Below are positions 1 through 10,693 of a stretch of DNA of 64,000 bases, in pieces (position 1 is the stretch's first letter; each line of letters opens with the position of its first letter). The DNA is taken from assembly GCA_902621205.1 (NCBI GenBank), contig CACNLH010000004.1, positions 1 to 64,000 of the forward strand. The letters are read 5' to 3'. The notes under the pieces are model-generated. The model saw only the letters and a program-made list of their open reading frames with translations. It was not told the origin of the DNA and made no database searches. The position numbers and the translations under genes were made by a program. Origin of the DNA: an uncultured Alphaproteobacteria bacterium (GTDB lineage Bacteria > Pseudomonadota > Alphaproteobacteria > HIMB59).

Positions 1-154
1 GAATTTTAGCCATCTTACCAAATAAATTAATAAAATTATCCTCTTCACCATAAACTGTACTCGGTCTTACGATAATATGATTGGTATTATTATTTTCAAT
101 AAATTCTTCGCCCATTTTTTTGCTAATTAAATAATTTTGATAAATACAAAAATT
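1..154 (-). pseudogene. Middle segment of an NAD(P)-binding epimerase (NDUFA9/complex I-like extended SDR), running out of the window
   Basis: Manual minus-strand translation reads ...NYLISKKMGEEFIENNNTNHIIVRPSTVYGEEDNFINLFGKMAKI..., with the SDR YxxxK motif and RPSxVYG motif; an in-frame TAG at 155-157 precedes it. Confidence 0.6.
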
Positions 155-456
155 CTAATTTAGCAGCTGTAGGTAATGAGATATTTACTTTTAAAGAAAT
201 TTTAAGTCATGTATTCATGTCTTTGAAAAAAAAGGAAAGATTTTTTTATATGCCTTCTTTTCTTGCAATCCTCCAAGGCAAAATATTAGAAAAACTTCCT
301 AAACCTTTATTTACTTATGATCAGTATGTAACTCTTTCACATGATAGTATATCAGAGGGAAGTCAAAAATTAGTCACCAAGATATTGAAACAAGATCTGT
401 CAAATATGAAAATTATTACTTCAGAGTATCTTAAAAAGTTTATTGATAGAGTTTAA
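127..456 (+). pseudogene. C-terminal segment of an NDUFA9-like epimerase
   Basis: Open frame upstream of the ORF-track start reads LNNFDKYKNSNLAAVGNEIFTFKEILSHVF..., continuing to ...LPKPLFTYDQYVTLSHDSI..., typical of the C-terminal part of NDUFA9-like proteins. No N-terminal Rossmann part in frame. Confidence 0.55.
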
Positions 457-1208
457 TAAACATAAATTAACAAGACTATGCCTATCAAGATTCTATAAAC
501 AACAAACGGTGTGAAACTAATTTTATTTATAAAATTAATAAAAATAGAAATTGTGATATAAGCTGCAAAAAATGATGAAAAAAAAACTATATATAGACCC
601 TTATCAATAATAACATTCTCAAAATCACTTATATTTGAAAAAAAAGATAGCCCAATAATAGGTATACCCATATACAAACTGTAGATAGAAGAATATTTAC
701 GGTCTTCTCCAAATAACCTAAAGGCAATGATACAACTTCCTGCTCTACTAAAACCTGGTAAAAAGGCAAGACACTGAAAAAAACCAGCTAAAATAAACTT
801 GGCACTTTTGCTTTTAATGACAAATTTAAATTTATTTGGTTTGTCTGAGATATAGAGCAATATTGCTCCTATAATTGAGGTGTATCCTATTAACTTTAAG
901 CTAATAAAACTTAAATTATAAAATTTTAGTATTATGCCCAGAAATACTGCTGGAATAGTTGCATAAAATATTATCTTAAAGTTGGCTTTAATATTTGATT
1001 TTGAAAAATGTTTATGTGCAAACAGATATATTAACAAAGCTAATAAAGAGGCAAAGTGAGCAGATGTTTCATATAAATAGTTTCTTGATTCTGTGTTCCT
1101 ATAAAGTATTTCTAAGATATTTATGTGACCGCTTGAACTAATGGGGATAAATTCAGTAATTCCTTGTATTAAACCATAAAAAATATAAAAAAAACCATCA
1201 TTAGTCAT
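453..1208 (-). CDS. uppP: Undecaprenyl-diphosphatase
   Basis: 251 aa multi-TM protein with GLIQGITEFIPISSSGH and FLPGFSRAGSCI motifs of the UppP/BacA family. Confidence 0.9.
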   Translation of the reverse strand: MTNDGFFYIFYGLIQGITEFIPISSSGHINILEILYRNTESRNYLYETSAHFASLLALLIYLFAHKHFSKSNIKANFKIIFYATIPAVFLGIILKFYNLSFISLKLIGYTSIIGAILLYISDKPNKFKFVIKSKSAKFILAGFFQCLAFLPGFSRAGSCIIAFRLFGEDRKYSSIYSLYMGIPIIGLSFFSNISDFENVIIDKGLYIVFFSSFFAAYITISIFINFINKISFTPFVVYRILIGIVLLIYVY

Positions 1209-1303
1209 AATATATTACCATTTATTGGTTTACTAAGTCTTATAATCTTTATATTAATACCATCCGATTTATTTGTAGGAAAATAAAGTAATATTTTATT
1301 ATC

Positions 1304-2716
1304 ATGTTAGAGTTCCATAAAAAAAAACCAAAGAATCCATCTAAAACTGAACCTGAAAAAAGGATAAAGGATTTTCAGGAGATTTATAGTCAGTTTGGTA
1401 AAAATGACTCTGTAGAACAATCGTCAAGATGCTCACAATGCGGAATACCATATTGTCAAATTCATTGTCCTTTAAACAATAATATACCAGATTGGCTTCG
1501 TTACATCGCTGAAGGCCGATTAGAAGAAGCTTATCAAGTATCCGCTTCTACAAATGCATTCCCAGAGGTATGTGGGAGGGTCTGTCCTCAAGATCGATTG
1601 TGTGAGGGCAACTGCGTTGTTGAACAGGCAGGCTTTGGTGCAATTACAATTGGTAATTTAGAAAAATATCTAACAGAAATAGCATGGGAAAAAGGATGGG
1701 TTAGAAACCTATCATCACAAAACCAATACAAGCAGAAAGTTGCAATAATAGGATCGGGCCCTGCAGGAATGGCTGCATCAGCCTATTTAACTCAAAATGG
1801 ATATCAAGTAGATGTTTTTGAAAAGAATGACAGAGCTGGTGGTTTAATGATTTATGGCATACCAAACTTTAAATTAGATAAAAAAATTGTTGAAAGAAGA
1901 ACGGAGTGGCTCACAGAGAGTGGCGTTACATTCAACTTAAACACGGAAGTTGGGAAAAATATCTCCTTTCAAGATTTGGAAAAAGATTATGATGCAATAT
2001 TAATTGCAACTGGAGTATACAAAGCTAGACAATTGGATATTGACACCTCATCAGTCAATAATAGCATTCCTGCTTTAGATTTTTTAATTGAGAGTAACAG
2101 AACTGGTTTAGGTGACTCTCCCTCAAAAAATAAATATCTCACAGCAAAAGATAAACATGTAGTTGTTATTGGTGGAGGCGATACTGCTATGGATTGTGTC
2201 AGAACAGCGATTAGACAGCAGGCAAAAGAGGTTACTTGTCTCTACAGAAGAAACAAAGAAAATATGCCAGGATCAGCAAGAGAAGTTTTAAATGCAGAAC
2301 AAGAGGGTATCAAATTTAATTGGCTATCTGTTCCCTCTAAAATTATCAGCGATAGCTCTACCGCAACGAGTATGACATACAAAGTGGCTACATTAGGAGA
2401 GGTGGACGAGAGTGGAAGAAGAAAACCAATTGACACTGGTGTTGAAAAACAAATAAAAAGTGACTTAATTATTCAAGCCCTTGGTTTTGAGCCTGAAGAT
2501 TTAAACCATAATTTCAAAACAAATATTGAATTAACTAGCTGGAAAACGGTTAAAGTTGATTTTAAAAAGTTTCAAACTAATAATCCAAAGATTTTTGCTG
2601 CAGGGGATATTGTTAGAGGCGCCTCTCTCGTTGTTTGGGCGATACATGATGGCCGAGAAGTTGCAAAATCTATTCATAATTTTTTACAGAATTCGAAAAT
2701 TAAAAAAGCATCATGA
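1304..2716 (+). CDS. gltD: Glutamate synthase small subunit
   Basis: CSQCGIPYC/CGRVCPQDRLCEGNC Cys motifs, GSGPAGMAAS and GGGDTAMDC nucleotide-binding motifs; next to gltB. Confidence 0.95.
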   Translation: MLEFHKKKPKNPSKTEPEKRIKDFQEIYSQFGKNDSVEQSSRCSQCGIPYCQIHCPLNNNIPDWLRYIAEGRLEEAYQVSASTNAFPEVCGRVCPQDRLCEGNCVVEQAGFGAITIGNLEKYLTEIAWEKGWVRNLSSQNQYKQKVAIIGSGPAGMAASAYLTQNGYQVDVFEKNDRAGGLMIYGIPNFKLDKKIVERRTEWLTESGVTFNLNTEVGKNISFQDLEKDYDAILIATGVYKARQLDIDTSSVNNSIPALDFLIESNRTGLGDSPSKNKYLTAKDKHVVVIGGGDTAMDCVRTAIRQQAKEVTCLYRRNKENMPGSAREVLNAEQEGIKFNWLSVPSKIISDSSTATSMTYKVATLGEVDESGRRKPIDTGVEKQIKSDLIIQALGFEPEDLNHNFKTNIELTSWKTVKVDFKKFQTNNPKIFAAGDIVRGASLVVWAIHDGREVAKSIHNFLQNSKIKKAS

Positions 2717-5700
2717 AAGATAATCCATCAGAAATTTTCAAAATAAATAGACAAAAACTAAAGGATAATCACGTTTATAGTGAAAAATATGAACATGATA
2801 ATTGTGGTGTAGGTTTAGTTGCTTCAATAAGCGGTGAGTCAAGAAGAGATATAGTCGAAAAAGGAGTTGAGGCACTTAAGGCAGTATTCCATAGAGGTGC
2901 GGTCGATGCTGATGGCAAAACTGGAGATGGTGCTGGTATTATGTTAGAGGTTTCAAATTCTTTTTTCAGCAAACAAGTTTTAAAAATGGGTCACAGAACA
3001 ACTAAAGACTCTGTGTTAGGTGTGGGTATGATTTTTCTTCCTAAAAGAGATTTTGGAGCTCAAGAAAAATGCAGAGCTATCGTTGAATATGAAATAATAA
3101 AATCTGGAATGAATCTGTTCGGATGGAGACAGGTTCCTGTAAATACAGAAATCATTGGTGAAAAAGCTAACTATACTAAACCAGAAATTGAACAAATAAT
3201 TTTCTCACCTAAAGAAAAAACACCTGATATCGAAAAGAAACTTTATTTAACAAGAAAAAGGATAGAGAACAAAATTAAAGCACAGAGTATAAATGATTTT
3301 TATGTTTGCTCTTTATCGACACAAACAATTGTTTATAAAGGTATGTTTTTAGCTGAACAGTTATCAGAGTTTTATCCAGATTTACTTGATAATGAATTTA
3401 CTTCTAAATTTGCCATTTACCATCAAAGATATTCTACCAACACATTTCCTACATGGTCCTTGGCGCAACCATTTCGAGTTTTAGCTCATAATGGTGAAAT
3501 TAATACTCTAAAGGGAAATATAAATTGGATGAGTGCACACGAACCAAGAATTACACACCCCTTTTTTAACGAGAGAATTAACGATTTGAAACCGATACTC
3601 GATCCAGACGCCTCTGACTCTGCTTCGCTTGATGCTGCTTTTGAACTGTTTGTTCAAACTGATAGGGACTTGCCGATGGCAAAATCAATGATAATTCCTG
3701 AGTCTTGGTCTAATCGACCTGATTTATCTGATCAATTAAAGGCCATGTACGCTTATTGTAACGCTGTTATTGAGCCATGGGACGGACCGGCAGCTGTCTG
3801 CGGAAATTTTGGAGATTGGATAATTTCCGGCATGGACAGAAACGGGTTAAGACCTCTTCGATACATACTAACGGATGACGACTTACTAATTTCAGGGTCT
3901 GAAGTTGGAATGATTAATATAGATGAGAAAAATATTACAAAAAAAGGCAGAGTTGGGCCTGGTGAACTTATAGCAGTTAATTATAAAGAGAATAAGTTTT
4001 ATGAGAGCTTTGAATTAAAAGAATTACTTAGTAAACGTAATAATTACTCAGATTGGAATCAAAAAACTATAAAGTTAGATAACATCTTATCTAATGACAT
4101 AATTTACGAACCATCACCTGAGGATGAAGAAAATGTTTTTCAAATTGCAAAATCATTTAATTTAACATTAGAAACTCTTGATTTAATTTTAGACCCTATG
4201 GTTAAAACAGGACAAGAGGCTATTGGATCAATGGGAGACGATGCACCCTTAAGTGTGCTCACTGAAAGATACCGAGGCCTTCATAGTTTCTTTAAACAAA
4301 ATTTTGCTCAAGTAACAAACCCTCCAATTGATAGCCTAAGGGAACAAGTTGTAATGAGTTTAAAAACTAGGCTTGGAAACCTTGGAAATATTGTAGAAGA
4401 AGACTCTGAACAATGTAATTTGGTACTTTTAGAGAGCCCTTTATTATTAGATAATGAACTGGAGACATTAAAAAGTCATTTATCAAAGCATACAACAGAG
4501 ATTGACTGTACTTATAAATTAAATGAAGAGACTAACTTCTTAAATGAAATCCAAAGAATATGTTCTGAGGCTGAACAAGCAGTTAGGTCTGGTTCTCAAC
4601 ATCTAATTATTACTGATAATAATATTAATAAAGACAGAATTGCTTTACCTATGATACTTGCAACTAGTGCTGTTCATAGTTATTTAATAAAAAATAATTT
4701 AAGGACTTTTACTTCTTTAAACGTTTCTTCTAGAGAGTGTCTTGACGTACACTACTTTGCAGTACTTATTGGTGTTGGTGCTACTACTGTTAATGCTTCT
4801 TTAGTGGAAAAACTGATTTCAAATAGGTATAAAAAAAATATTTATCAGAATACTGATTATCCTCAACTAATTAAAAACTTTAAAAAATCTATAGAGAAAG
4901 GACTAAGAAAAATTATTAGTAAAATGGGAATTTCAGTAATTAGCTCATATCGCGGTGGAAGAAATTTTGAAATAATTGGCTTAAGTAGAAGCATGGTTGA
5001 GAGTTTTTTTCCAGGAATGTCTTCTAGAATTTCTGGTATCGGATTAGACGGTTTAGAAAAAAGAGTAAGGCGACAGCATGAGGTATCATTTAAATCTGAT
5101 AATGTAATTTTAGATATAGGTGGTGAGTATAGATTTAGAGCTAATAGCGAAGCACACGCTTATGAGGGTGTTTCAATACATATGCTTCAAGAAGCTGTAA
5201 CCAGAGACTCATATAACCTTTATAAAAAATATACTTCAAGAATTTATAGCTCCAAACCAATTCAAATAAGGGATTTACTTCAATTTAATGAAAGTAGCAA
5301 TTCTCTAAATTTAGATAATGTAGAGAGTATTTCTGAAATAAGAAAAAGCTTTGTATCCCCTGGAATTTCACTTGGTGCTCTTAGCCCTGAGGCTCATGAG
5401 ACATTGGCTATTGCAATGAACAGAATAGGTTCAAAGTCAGATAGCGGAGAAGGAGGAGAGGATGCAAGAAGATATTCCAAATTAAAAAATGGTGATAATC
5501 CAAGTTCAGCAATTAAACAAGTTGCAAGCGGAAGATTTGGTGTGACCGCGGAATATTTGAATAACTGTTCAGAATTAGAAATTAAAATAGCCCAAGGTGC
5601 TAAGCCTGGAGAAGGTGGTCAATTACCTGGATTTAAGGTTACTGATTTAATAGCTAAATTAAGACATAGTACAAAAGGTGTAACGCTTATTAGCCCTCCG

Positions 5701-7227
5701 CCACATCATGATATTTATTCTATAGAGGATCTTGCTCAACTTATATACGACTTAAAACAAATCAATCCAACAGCAAAGGTTTGTGTAAAACTAGTCGCGC
5801 AATCAGGAATAGGAACTGTTGCTGCCGGTGTCGCAAAGGCCAAAGCTGATGTAATTTTAGTTTCAGGACACTCAGGCGGTACAGGGGCAAGTCCTCAGTC
5901 AAGTATTAAGTATGTTGGCCTTCCATGGGAATTGGGAATAAGTGAGGTTCACCAAATTTTAGCTTTAAATGGTTTAAGAGACAAAGTTCTTCTTAGAACA
6001 GACGGAGGTATCAAAACAGGAAAAGATATTGTTATTGCTGCAATATTAGGAGCTGAGGAATACGGTATCGGTACAGCTTCATTAGTTGCTATGGGATGTA
6101 TTATGGTAAGACAATGTCACTCAAATACTTGTCCAGTTGGTGTATGTACCCAAGATGAAAAACTTCGTGAAAAATTTGGAGGAACTCCTGAAAAAGTTGT
6201 AAATTTGTTTTCATTTATTGCCGAAGAAGTCAGAGAAATTCTGGCATCTTTAGGTTACAAATCCTTAAAGGATATTATTGGTAAAACAGAATTATTATCT
6301 CAAATTCATTATGGATCTAGTGATTTAGATAATCTTGACTTAAATCCTATATTAACAAAGATCGATGATGGCAAAATTTATGATTACCATTCTATAAAAA
6401 AACGAAACGATGTACCAAAAACACTTGATGATCAGTTCGAAAAAGATGGAAAAGACTTTATTAACTCAGGTCAAAAAATTGAATTAACATACAATATACA
6501 AAATACATTACGAACAATAGGAACTAAAATTTCATCTATAATTACAAGAAAATATGGAATGAATACCTTATCTGAAGATCATGTCACTCTAAAACTAAGA
6601 GGCTCAGCTGGTCAGTCCTTAGGAGCATTCGCCGTCAAGGGTCTTACTTTAAAAGTGTTTGGCGATGCGAATGACTATGTAGGCAAAGGTCTTTCTGGAG
6701 GAAAGATTATCGTTCAGCCAAGAAACTCATTTACTCAACCTAGTCATGAAAATGTAATCATTGGAAATGTCACCCTTTATGGAGCTACTGATGGAAGGTT
6801 ATATGCTTCTGGTCAAGCAGGGGATAGATTTTGTGTCAGAAACTCAGGTGCACTTGCAATTGTCGAAGGATGTGGTGCTAATGGCTGTGAGTATATGACA
6901 GGTGGTTCTGCAATTATTTTAGGAGATGTTGGTGATAACTTTGGTGCTGGGATGACTGGTGGTTCTGCATTTATTTATTCTGAACAAAAGAATATTTCTG
7001 ATTTGATGAACATGGAAACAATAGGGCTTTATGAAATAGATAATAAAGATTGGAAAAACCATATTCTAGATCTTTTAAAAGATTTCTACAAAGAGACTAA
7101 ATCAAAAAGAGCTGAGTTTATTATTGAAAATTATGAATCTGAGATAAAAAAATTTGCTCACGTCGTTCCTAATGAAGTGATTGATAAACTAGAATTTCCA
7201 GTTACAAAAAAATCAAAAATAGCTTAA
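2713..7227 (+). CDS. gltB: Glutamate synthase large subunit
   Basis: 1504 aa; N-terminal Ntn amidotransferase (DNCGVGLVASISG), FMN/Fe-S region (CPVGVCTQD) and GXGXG C-terminal domain. Confidence 0.96.
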   Translation: MKDNPSEIFKINRQKLKDNHVYSEKYEHDNCGVGLVASISGESRRDIVEKGVEALKAVFHRGAVDADGKTGDGAGIMLEVSNSFFSKQVLKMGHRTTKDSVLGVGMIFLPKRDFGAQEKCRAIVEYEIIKSGMNLFGWRQVPVNTEIIGEKANYTKPEIEQIIFSPKEKTPDIEKKLYLTRKRIENKIKAQSINDFYVCSLSTQTIVYKGMFLAEQLSEFYPDLLDNEFTSKFAIYHQRYSTNTFPTWSLAQPFRVLAHNGEINTLKGNINWMSAHEPRITHPFFNERINDLKPILDPDASDSASLDAAFELFVQTDRDLPMAKSMIIPESWSNRPDLSDQLKAMYAYCNAVIEPWDGPAAVCGNFGDWIISGMDRNGLRPLRYILTDDDLLISGSEVGMINIDEKNITKKGRVGPGELIAVNYKENKFYESFELKELLSKRNNYSDWNQKTIKLDNILSNDIIYEPSPEDEENVFQIAKSFNLTLETLDLILDPMVKTGQEAIGSMGDDAPLSVLTERYRGLHSFFKQNFAQVTNPPIDSLREQVVMSLKTRLGNLGNIVEEDSEQCNLVLLESPLLLDNELETLKSHLSKHTTEIDCTYKLNEETNFLNEIQRICSEAEQAVRSGSQHLIITDNNINKDRIALPMILATSAVHSYLIKNNLRTFTSLNVSSRECLDVHYFAVLIGVGATTVNASLVEKLISNRYKKNIYQNTDYPQLIKNFKKSIEKGLRKIISKMGISVISSYRGGRNFEIIGLSRSMVESFFPGMSSRISGIGLDGLEKRVRRQHEVSFKSDNVILDIGGEYRFRANSEAHAYEGVSIHMLQEAVTRDSYNLYKKYTSRIYSSKPIQIRDLLQFNESSNSLNLDNVESISEIRKSFVSPGISLGALSPEAHETLAIAMNRIGSKSDSGEGGEDARRYSKLKNGDNPSSAIKQVASGRFGVTAEYLNNCSELEIKIAQGAKPGEGGQLPGFKVTDLIAKLRHSTKGVTLISPPPHHDIYSIEDLAQLIYDLKQINPTAKVCVKLVAQSGIGTVAAGVAKAKADVILVSGHSGGTGASPQSSIKYVGLPWELGISEVHQILALNGLRDKVLLRTDGGIKTGKDIVIAAILGAEEYGIGTASLVAMGCIMVRQCHSNTCPVGVCTQDEKLREKFGGTPEKVVNLFSFIAEEVREILASLGYKSLKDIIGKTELLSQIHYGSSDLDNLDLNPILTKIDDGKIYDYHSIKKRNDVPKTLDDQFEKDGKDFINSGQKIELTYNIQNTLRTIGTKISSIITRKYGMNTLSEDHVTLKLRGSAGQSLGAFAVKGLTLKVFGDANDYVGKGLSGGKIIVQPRNSFTQPSHENVIIGNVTLYGATDGRLYASGQAGDRFCVRNSGALAIVEGCGANGCEYMTGGSAIILGDVGDNFGAGMTGGSAFIYSEQKNISDLMNMETIGLYEIDNKDWKNHILDLLKDFYKETKSKRAEFIIENYESEIKKFAHVVPNEVIDKLEFPVTKKSKIA

Positions 7228-7949
7228 ATAAATTTAGATAGGGTTATTAAACTATCTTTATCAGATAAGCTATGATCTGCATGTTTAATGTAAATATTTT
7301 TAAAGTTTTTAAATTTTTTATTAAAATAGAAACTATCATTATATCCATACGGAACAGCTTTGTCTTGGCCCCCATGAAGGAAAATAGTTTCACCTGAAAA
7401 ATTACCCTTAATTTTTTTAATTAGATATTTTTTACTTCTTTTAAATAGTTCCGGAGAGTAATAATACGCAAAATCAGAACTAACCTTTTGTTTTACGATC
7501 TTATTGTTTTTAATTTTATTTTTTTGATGAATATTAAAATTTTTCCAAATTAACTTTGTAGTAAAATCTGGTGCAGGGGCAATACCTATAAGTTTTGTAA
7601 CTTTGCTTGGATGTATCAAAGCATATATGATCGCAACCCATCCACCCATACTACTGCCAACCAGAATGAAATTCTTTATTTTTAAGTATGTTATAATATT
7701 GACTAGATCATTATACCAATCACTAATACCAAAGTTAGTGAATTTACCACTAGATCTACCATGCCCTTGAAAGTCGAAACACAAATATGAAATTTTATTT
7801 TTTTTGCAATAATTATTTAAAAAATTAGACTTTTTACCATCCTTATCAGATAATAAACCATGTAAAAAAATCAGAGTTTTTTTACTTCTTTTGTAATATC
7901 TATAAGATATTTTAACATCATCTTTTTTATAAAAGCTTAGTTTTGACAC
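7224..7949 (-). CDS. Alpha/beta hydrolase
   Basis: LIFLHGLLSDKDG, nucleophile elbow GSSMGG, C-terminal HADHSL. Confidence 0.8.
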   Translation of the reverse strand: MSKLSFYKKDDVKISYRYYKRSKKTLIFLHGLLSDKDGKKSNFLNNYCKKNKISYLCFDFQGHGRSSGKFTNFGISDWYNDLVNIITYLKIKNFILVGSSMGGWVAIIYALIHPSKVTKLIGIAPAPDFTTKLIWKNFNIHQKNKIKNNKIVKQKVSSDFAYYYSPELFKRSKKYLIKKIKGNFSGETIFLHGGQDKAVPYGYNDSFYFNKKFKNFKNIYIKHADHSLSDKDSLITLSKFI

Positions 7950-9037
7950 AGATTAAAAATACAAAAAAAATAACTTGTTTACAAATTATTCCAACCATGG
8001 GTATTGGAGGTATTGAGACTGGTGTGAGAGATATTGCAAATTACCTTAATAAAAAAAAAATTGATAACTATATTTTATGTGAAAGCAGCAACAAAAATTT
8101 AAAAGTTAAAGGTCTAAAAATAATAAAATTAGACAATTTAAAATTTAAAAACATTTTCGATCAAAACAAAATCAAAATGCAAATACAACAATTAATAAGA
8201 AAAAAAAGAATAAATTTAGTTCATATCTCTTCAAGAGCGCCAGCTTTTTTTCTTATTAAATATATTAAAAATTTAAATATAAAAGTTGTTACAAGTGTTC
8301 ACAACAAATATGAGTCAAAATCATTTTTAAAAGATTGGTATAACAGTTTTTTATTGAAGGGCGATGCTATAATTTTTAACTCAAATTTTGTCAAAAAAAC
8401 ATATGAGCATAAATTTAATGATAAAACTAAACTACATGTTATTCCAAGGGGCATAGATACAAATTACTTTTCACCATCGAGAAAAAAACTTGTTAGTAAA
8501 AGTATTTTCATACCCTCGAGGATTTCAAGTTGGAAAGGGCATGAATTATTACTAAATTACTTCTCATTATTGCAGCAAAAGCACAAAGACACATTCAATA
8601 TTCACATTGTATCTTTAAATAAAAGTAAAGAAGAAAAAAAAATACAATTACTAATTAATAAATTAAATATATCAAAAAAAATTATAATTCACAAACCTAC
8701 ATTAGATGTAAAAAAACTGTATCAAGGGGCATACTTGGTTGTAAATATCTCTAAGAGACCCGAAGGGTTTGGTAGAACTGTTTCTGAGGCATTATCCGTA
8801 TCTAAAGTTGTTATAGCGCCTAATCAAGGTGGTACTAAAGAGCAACTTCTTAAATTTAATAAAAATTTGTTATTTGATGTTAAATCTTTTAAATCATTCC
8901 AAAAAACTTTTAAATATGCTTTAAAAAATTATAAAGAAATATCAAAAAAAGGAAGATCTTATGTAGAAAAAAATTACTCATCTGATCTTATGTGCAGAAA
9001 AACTTTGGATATTTATAATCATTTAATAAATTCATGA
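7943..9037 (+). CDS. Glycosyltransferase family 4
   Basis: N-terminal IIPTMGIGGIETGVRDI and C-terminal RPEGFGRTVSEAL...APNQGGTKE motifs; TTG start. Confidence 0.85.
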   Translation: MTQIKNTKKITCLQIIPTMGIGGIETGVRDIANYLNKKKIDNYILCESSNKNLKVKGLKIIKLDNLKFKNIFDQNKIKMQIQQLIRKKRINLVHISSRAPAFFLIKYIKNLNIKVVTSVHNKYESKSFLKDWYNSFLLKGDAIIFNSNFVKKTYEHKFNDKTKLHVIPRGIDTNYFSPSRKKLVSKSIFIPSRISSWKGHELLLNYFSLLQQKHKDTFNIHIVSLNKSKEEKKIQLLINKLNISKKIIIHKPTLDVKKLYQGAYLVVNISKRPEGFGRTVSEALSVSKVVIAPNQGGTKEQLLKFNKNLLFDVKSFKSFQKTFKYALKNYKEISKKGRSYVEKNYSSDLMCRKTLDIYNHLINS

Positions 9038-9942
9038 ATATTCTAGTAATTAAACATGGTTCACTTGGTGATTTAGTCTTATCATTTGGAGCTATTAAAA
9101 CTTTAAGAGAAAATTATCCAAACTCGAACATATACTTACTCACTCAGTCTAACTATAAACAAATTTTTAAAAACTTACCTTATGTGAATGAAATTTTAGT
9201 TGATAATAGGATATTAATTTTCCCTTCAATAAAAAATATTTTGAAAAAAGTTAAAGAAAAAAAAATAGATTTATTAATTGATTTACAAAATTCAAATAGA
9301 ACAGAAATTTATAATTTTTTTATTAAGATGTTTACTAAATGTAAAATCTTATCTGCAAGAAAATTTTCAAGTTTCAAATATAAGCAAAAAAAACTTGGTA
9401 TTCAACACATCACAAAAAACCATCAAGAACAATTAAAATATCTGAAAATAAATAATTACTCACAACCTGATTTAAATTGGATGCTTAAAGGTAATACAAA
9501 ACCATCAAATAAAGTAATTTTTATACCAGGGACATCTAAATCTGGAGAATATAAAAAATGGCCTTCGGATAAATATGCCCAAGTAGCAAAGTATTTAGTT
9601 GGTAGAAACTATGAAGTTTATCTAACAGGCTCTGATTTGGATTTAGATACAATTAATGAAATAATTAAATTGTGTCCAGAGTCTAAAAATAAAATCAATG
9701 AATCAAAGATTGAGGATTTCTATCAATTATGTAATTCTTCTGAGTTAGTCATTACAAATGACACAGGACCAGCCCATATTGCAGGTTTAACAAATAAAAA
9801 CGTAATTTGGTTAGCAAATGATAACGAAATTTCTCGATCATGTTACCCTCTAGGGAATAATTTACATAAAATCACGGCATCTAACGTAAAAAATATTAGT
9901 GTGAACATTATTATCAATAAAATAGAACAAATATTAAAATAA
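9034..9942 (+). CDS. Glycosyltransferase family 9 (heptosyltransferase-like)
   Basis: MNILVIKHGSLGDLVLSFGAIKTL N-terminus and VITNDTGPAHIAGLT motif. Confidence 0.85.
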   Translation: MNILVIKHGSLGDLVLSFGAIKTLRENYPNSNIYLLTQSNYKQIFKNLPYVNEILVDNRILIFPSIKNILKKVKEKKIDLLIDLQNSNRTEIYNFFIKMFTKCKILSARKFSSFKYKQKKLGIQHITKNHQEQLKYLKINNYSQPDLNWMLKGNTKPSNKVIFIPGTSKSGEYKKWPSDKYAQVAKYLVGRNYEVYLTGSDLDLDTINEIIKLCPESKNKINESKIEDFYQLCNSSELVITNDTGPAHIAGLTNKNVIWLANDNEISRSCYPLGNNLHKITASNVKNISVNIIINKIEQILK

Positions 9943-10056
9943 TTTATATTTACAATTGATCTATCTTTGCTAATAATCCTTAGATGATTTTATTAAAGCA
10001 ATCACTAGGACATTTATAATTGCAAACCTCCTTTCTTTTCCATCACACAAAATATT

Positions 10057-10602
10057 TTGAATAAACCTTACCAAAGAAATAATAACTTTCGTGGCAAAAA
10101 AGATCTCCATAAGATAAATAATTTTATTTCTGCGGCGGATGTTAGGGTTATTCTTGATGATGGGGAGCAATTAGGAGTTATGAAAAAAAATGAAGCTATA
10201 GACATTGCTAAAGGTAGAGGTATGGATTTAGTAGAGATAGCTCCAAATAATAATCCTCCAGTTTGTAAAATAGTAGACTATGGAAAATTTAAGTATCAAG
10301 AACAGAAGAAAAAAAATGAAGCAAAAAAGAAACAAAAAGTAATTGAAACCAAAGAGCTTAAAATTAGACCGGGTACAGGAGAGCACGACTACCAAGTTAA
10401 AATCAGAAATGCTCAGAAATTTTTAAAAGAGGGTAACAGAGTGAAATTCAGCTTGAGATTTAAGGGTAGAGAAATGGAGCATTCTAATTTAGGTATTGAT
10501 ATGCTCAAAAGGGTTAAAACAGATTTGGGAGATCTTATCAGAGTTGAAATGGAACCTAAAATCGAGGGAAGACAAGCTTTTCTCGTAGTTGCACCCAAAT
10601 AA
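10057..10602 (+). CDS. infC: Translation initiation factor IF-3
   Basis: VRVILDDGEQLGVMKKNEAIDIA... and IRPGTGEHDYQVKIRNAQKFL; no ATG start (TTG at 10057 or ATT at 10054). Confidence 0.93.
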   Translation: MNKPYQRNNNFRGKKDLHKINNFISAADVRVILDDGEQLGVMKKNEAIDIAKGRGMDLVEIAPNNNPPVCKIVDYGKFKYQEQKKKNEAKKKQKVIETKELKIRPGTGEHDYQVKIRNAQKFLKEGNRVKFSLRFKGREMEHSNLGIDMLKRVKTDLGDLIRVEMEPKIEGRQAFLVVAPK

Positions 10603-10693
10603 ATTTTATGATATTTAACTGACATCAACTGATCGAAAAGGCTTTTAAAGGGTATGCCTTAAGATCTTATTAACTTACTCAAAAGGAGATGAA

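Noticed and set aside
9970-10170. 66 aa minus-strand ORF covering the infC 5' region
   Set aside because: Overlaps the conserved infC N-terminus; no independent support.
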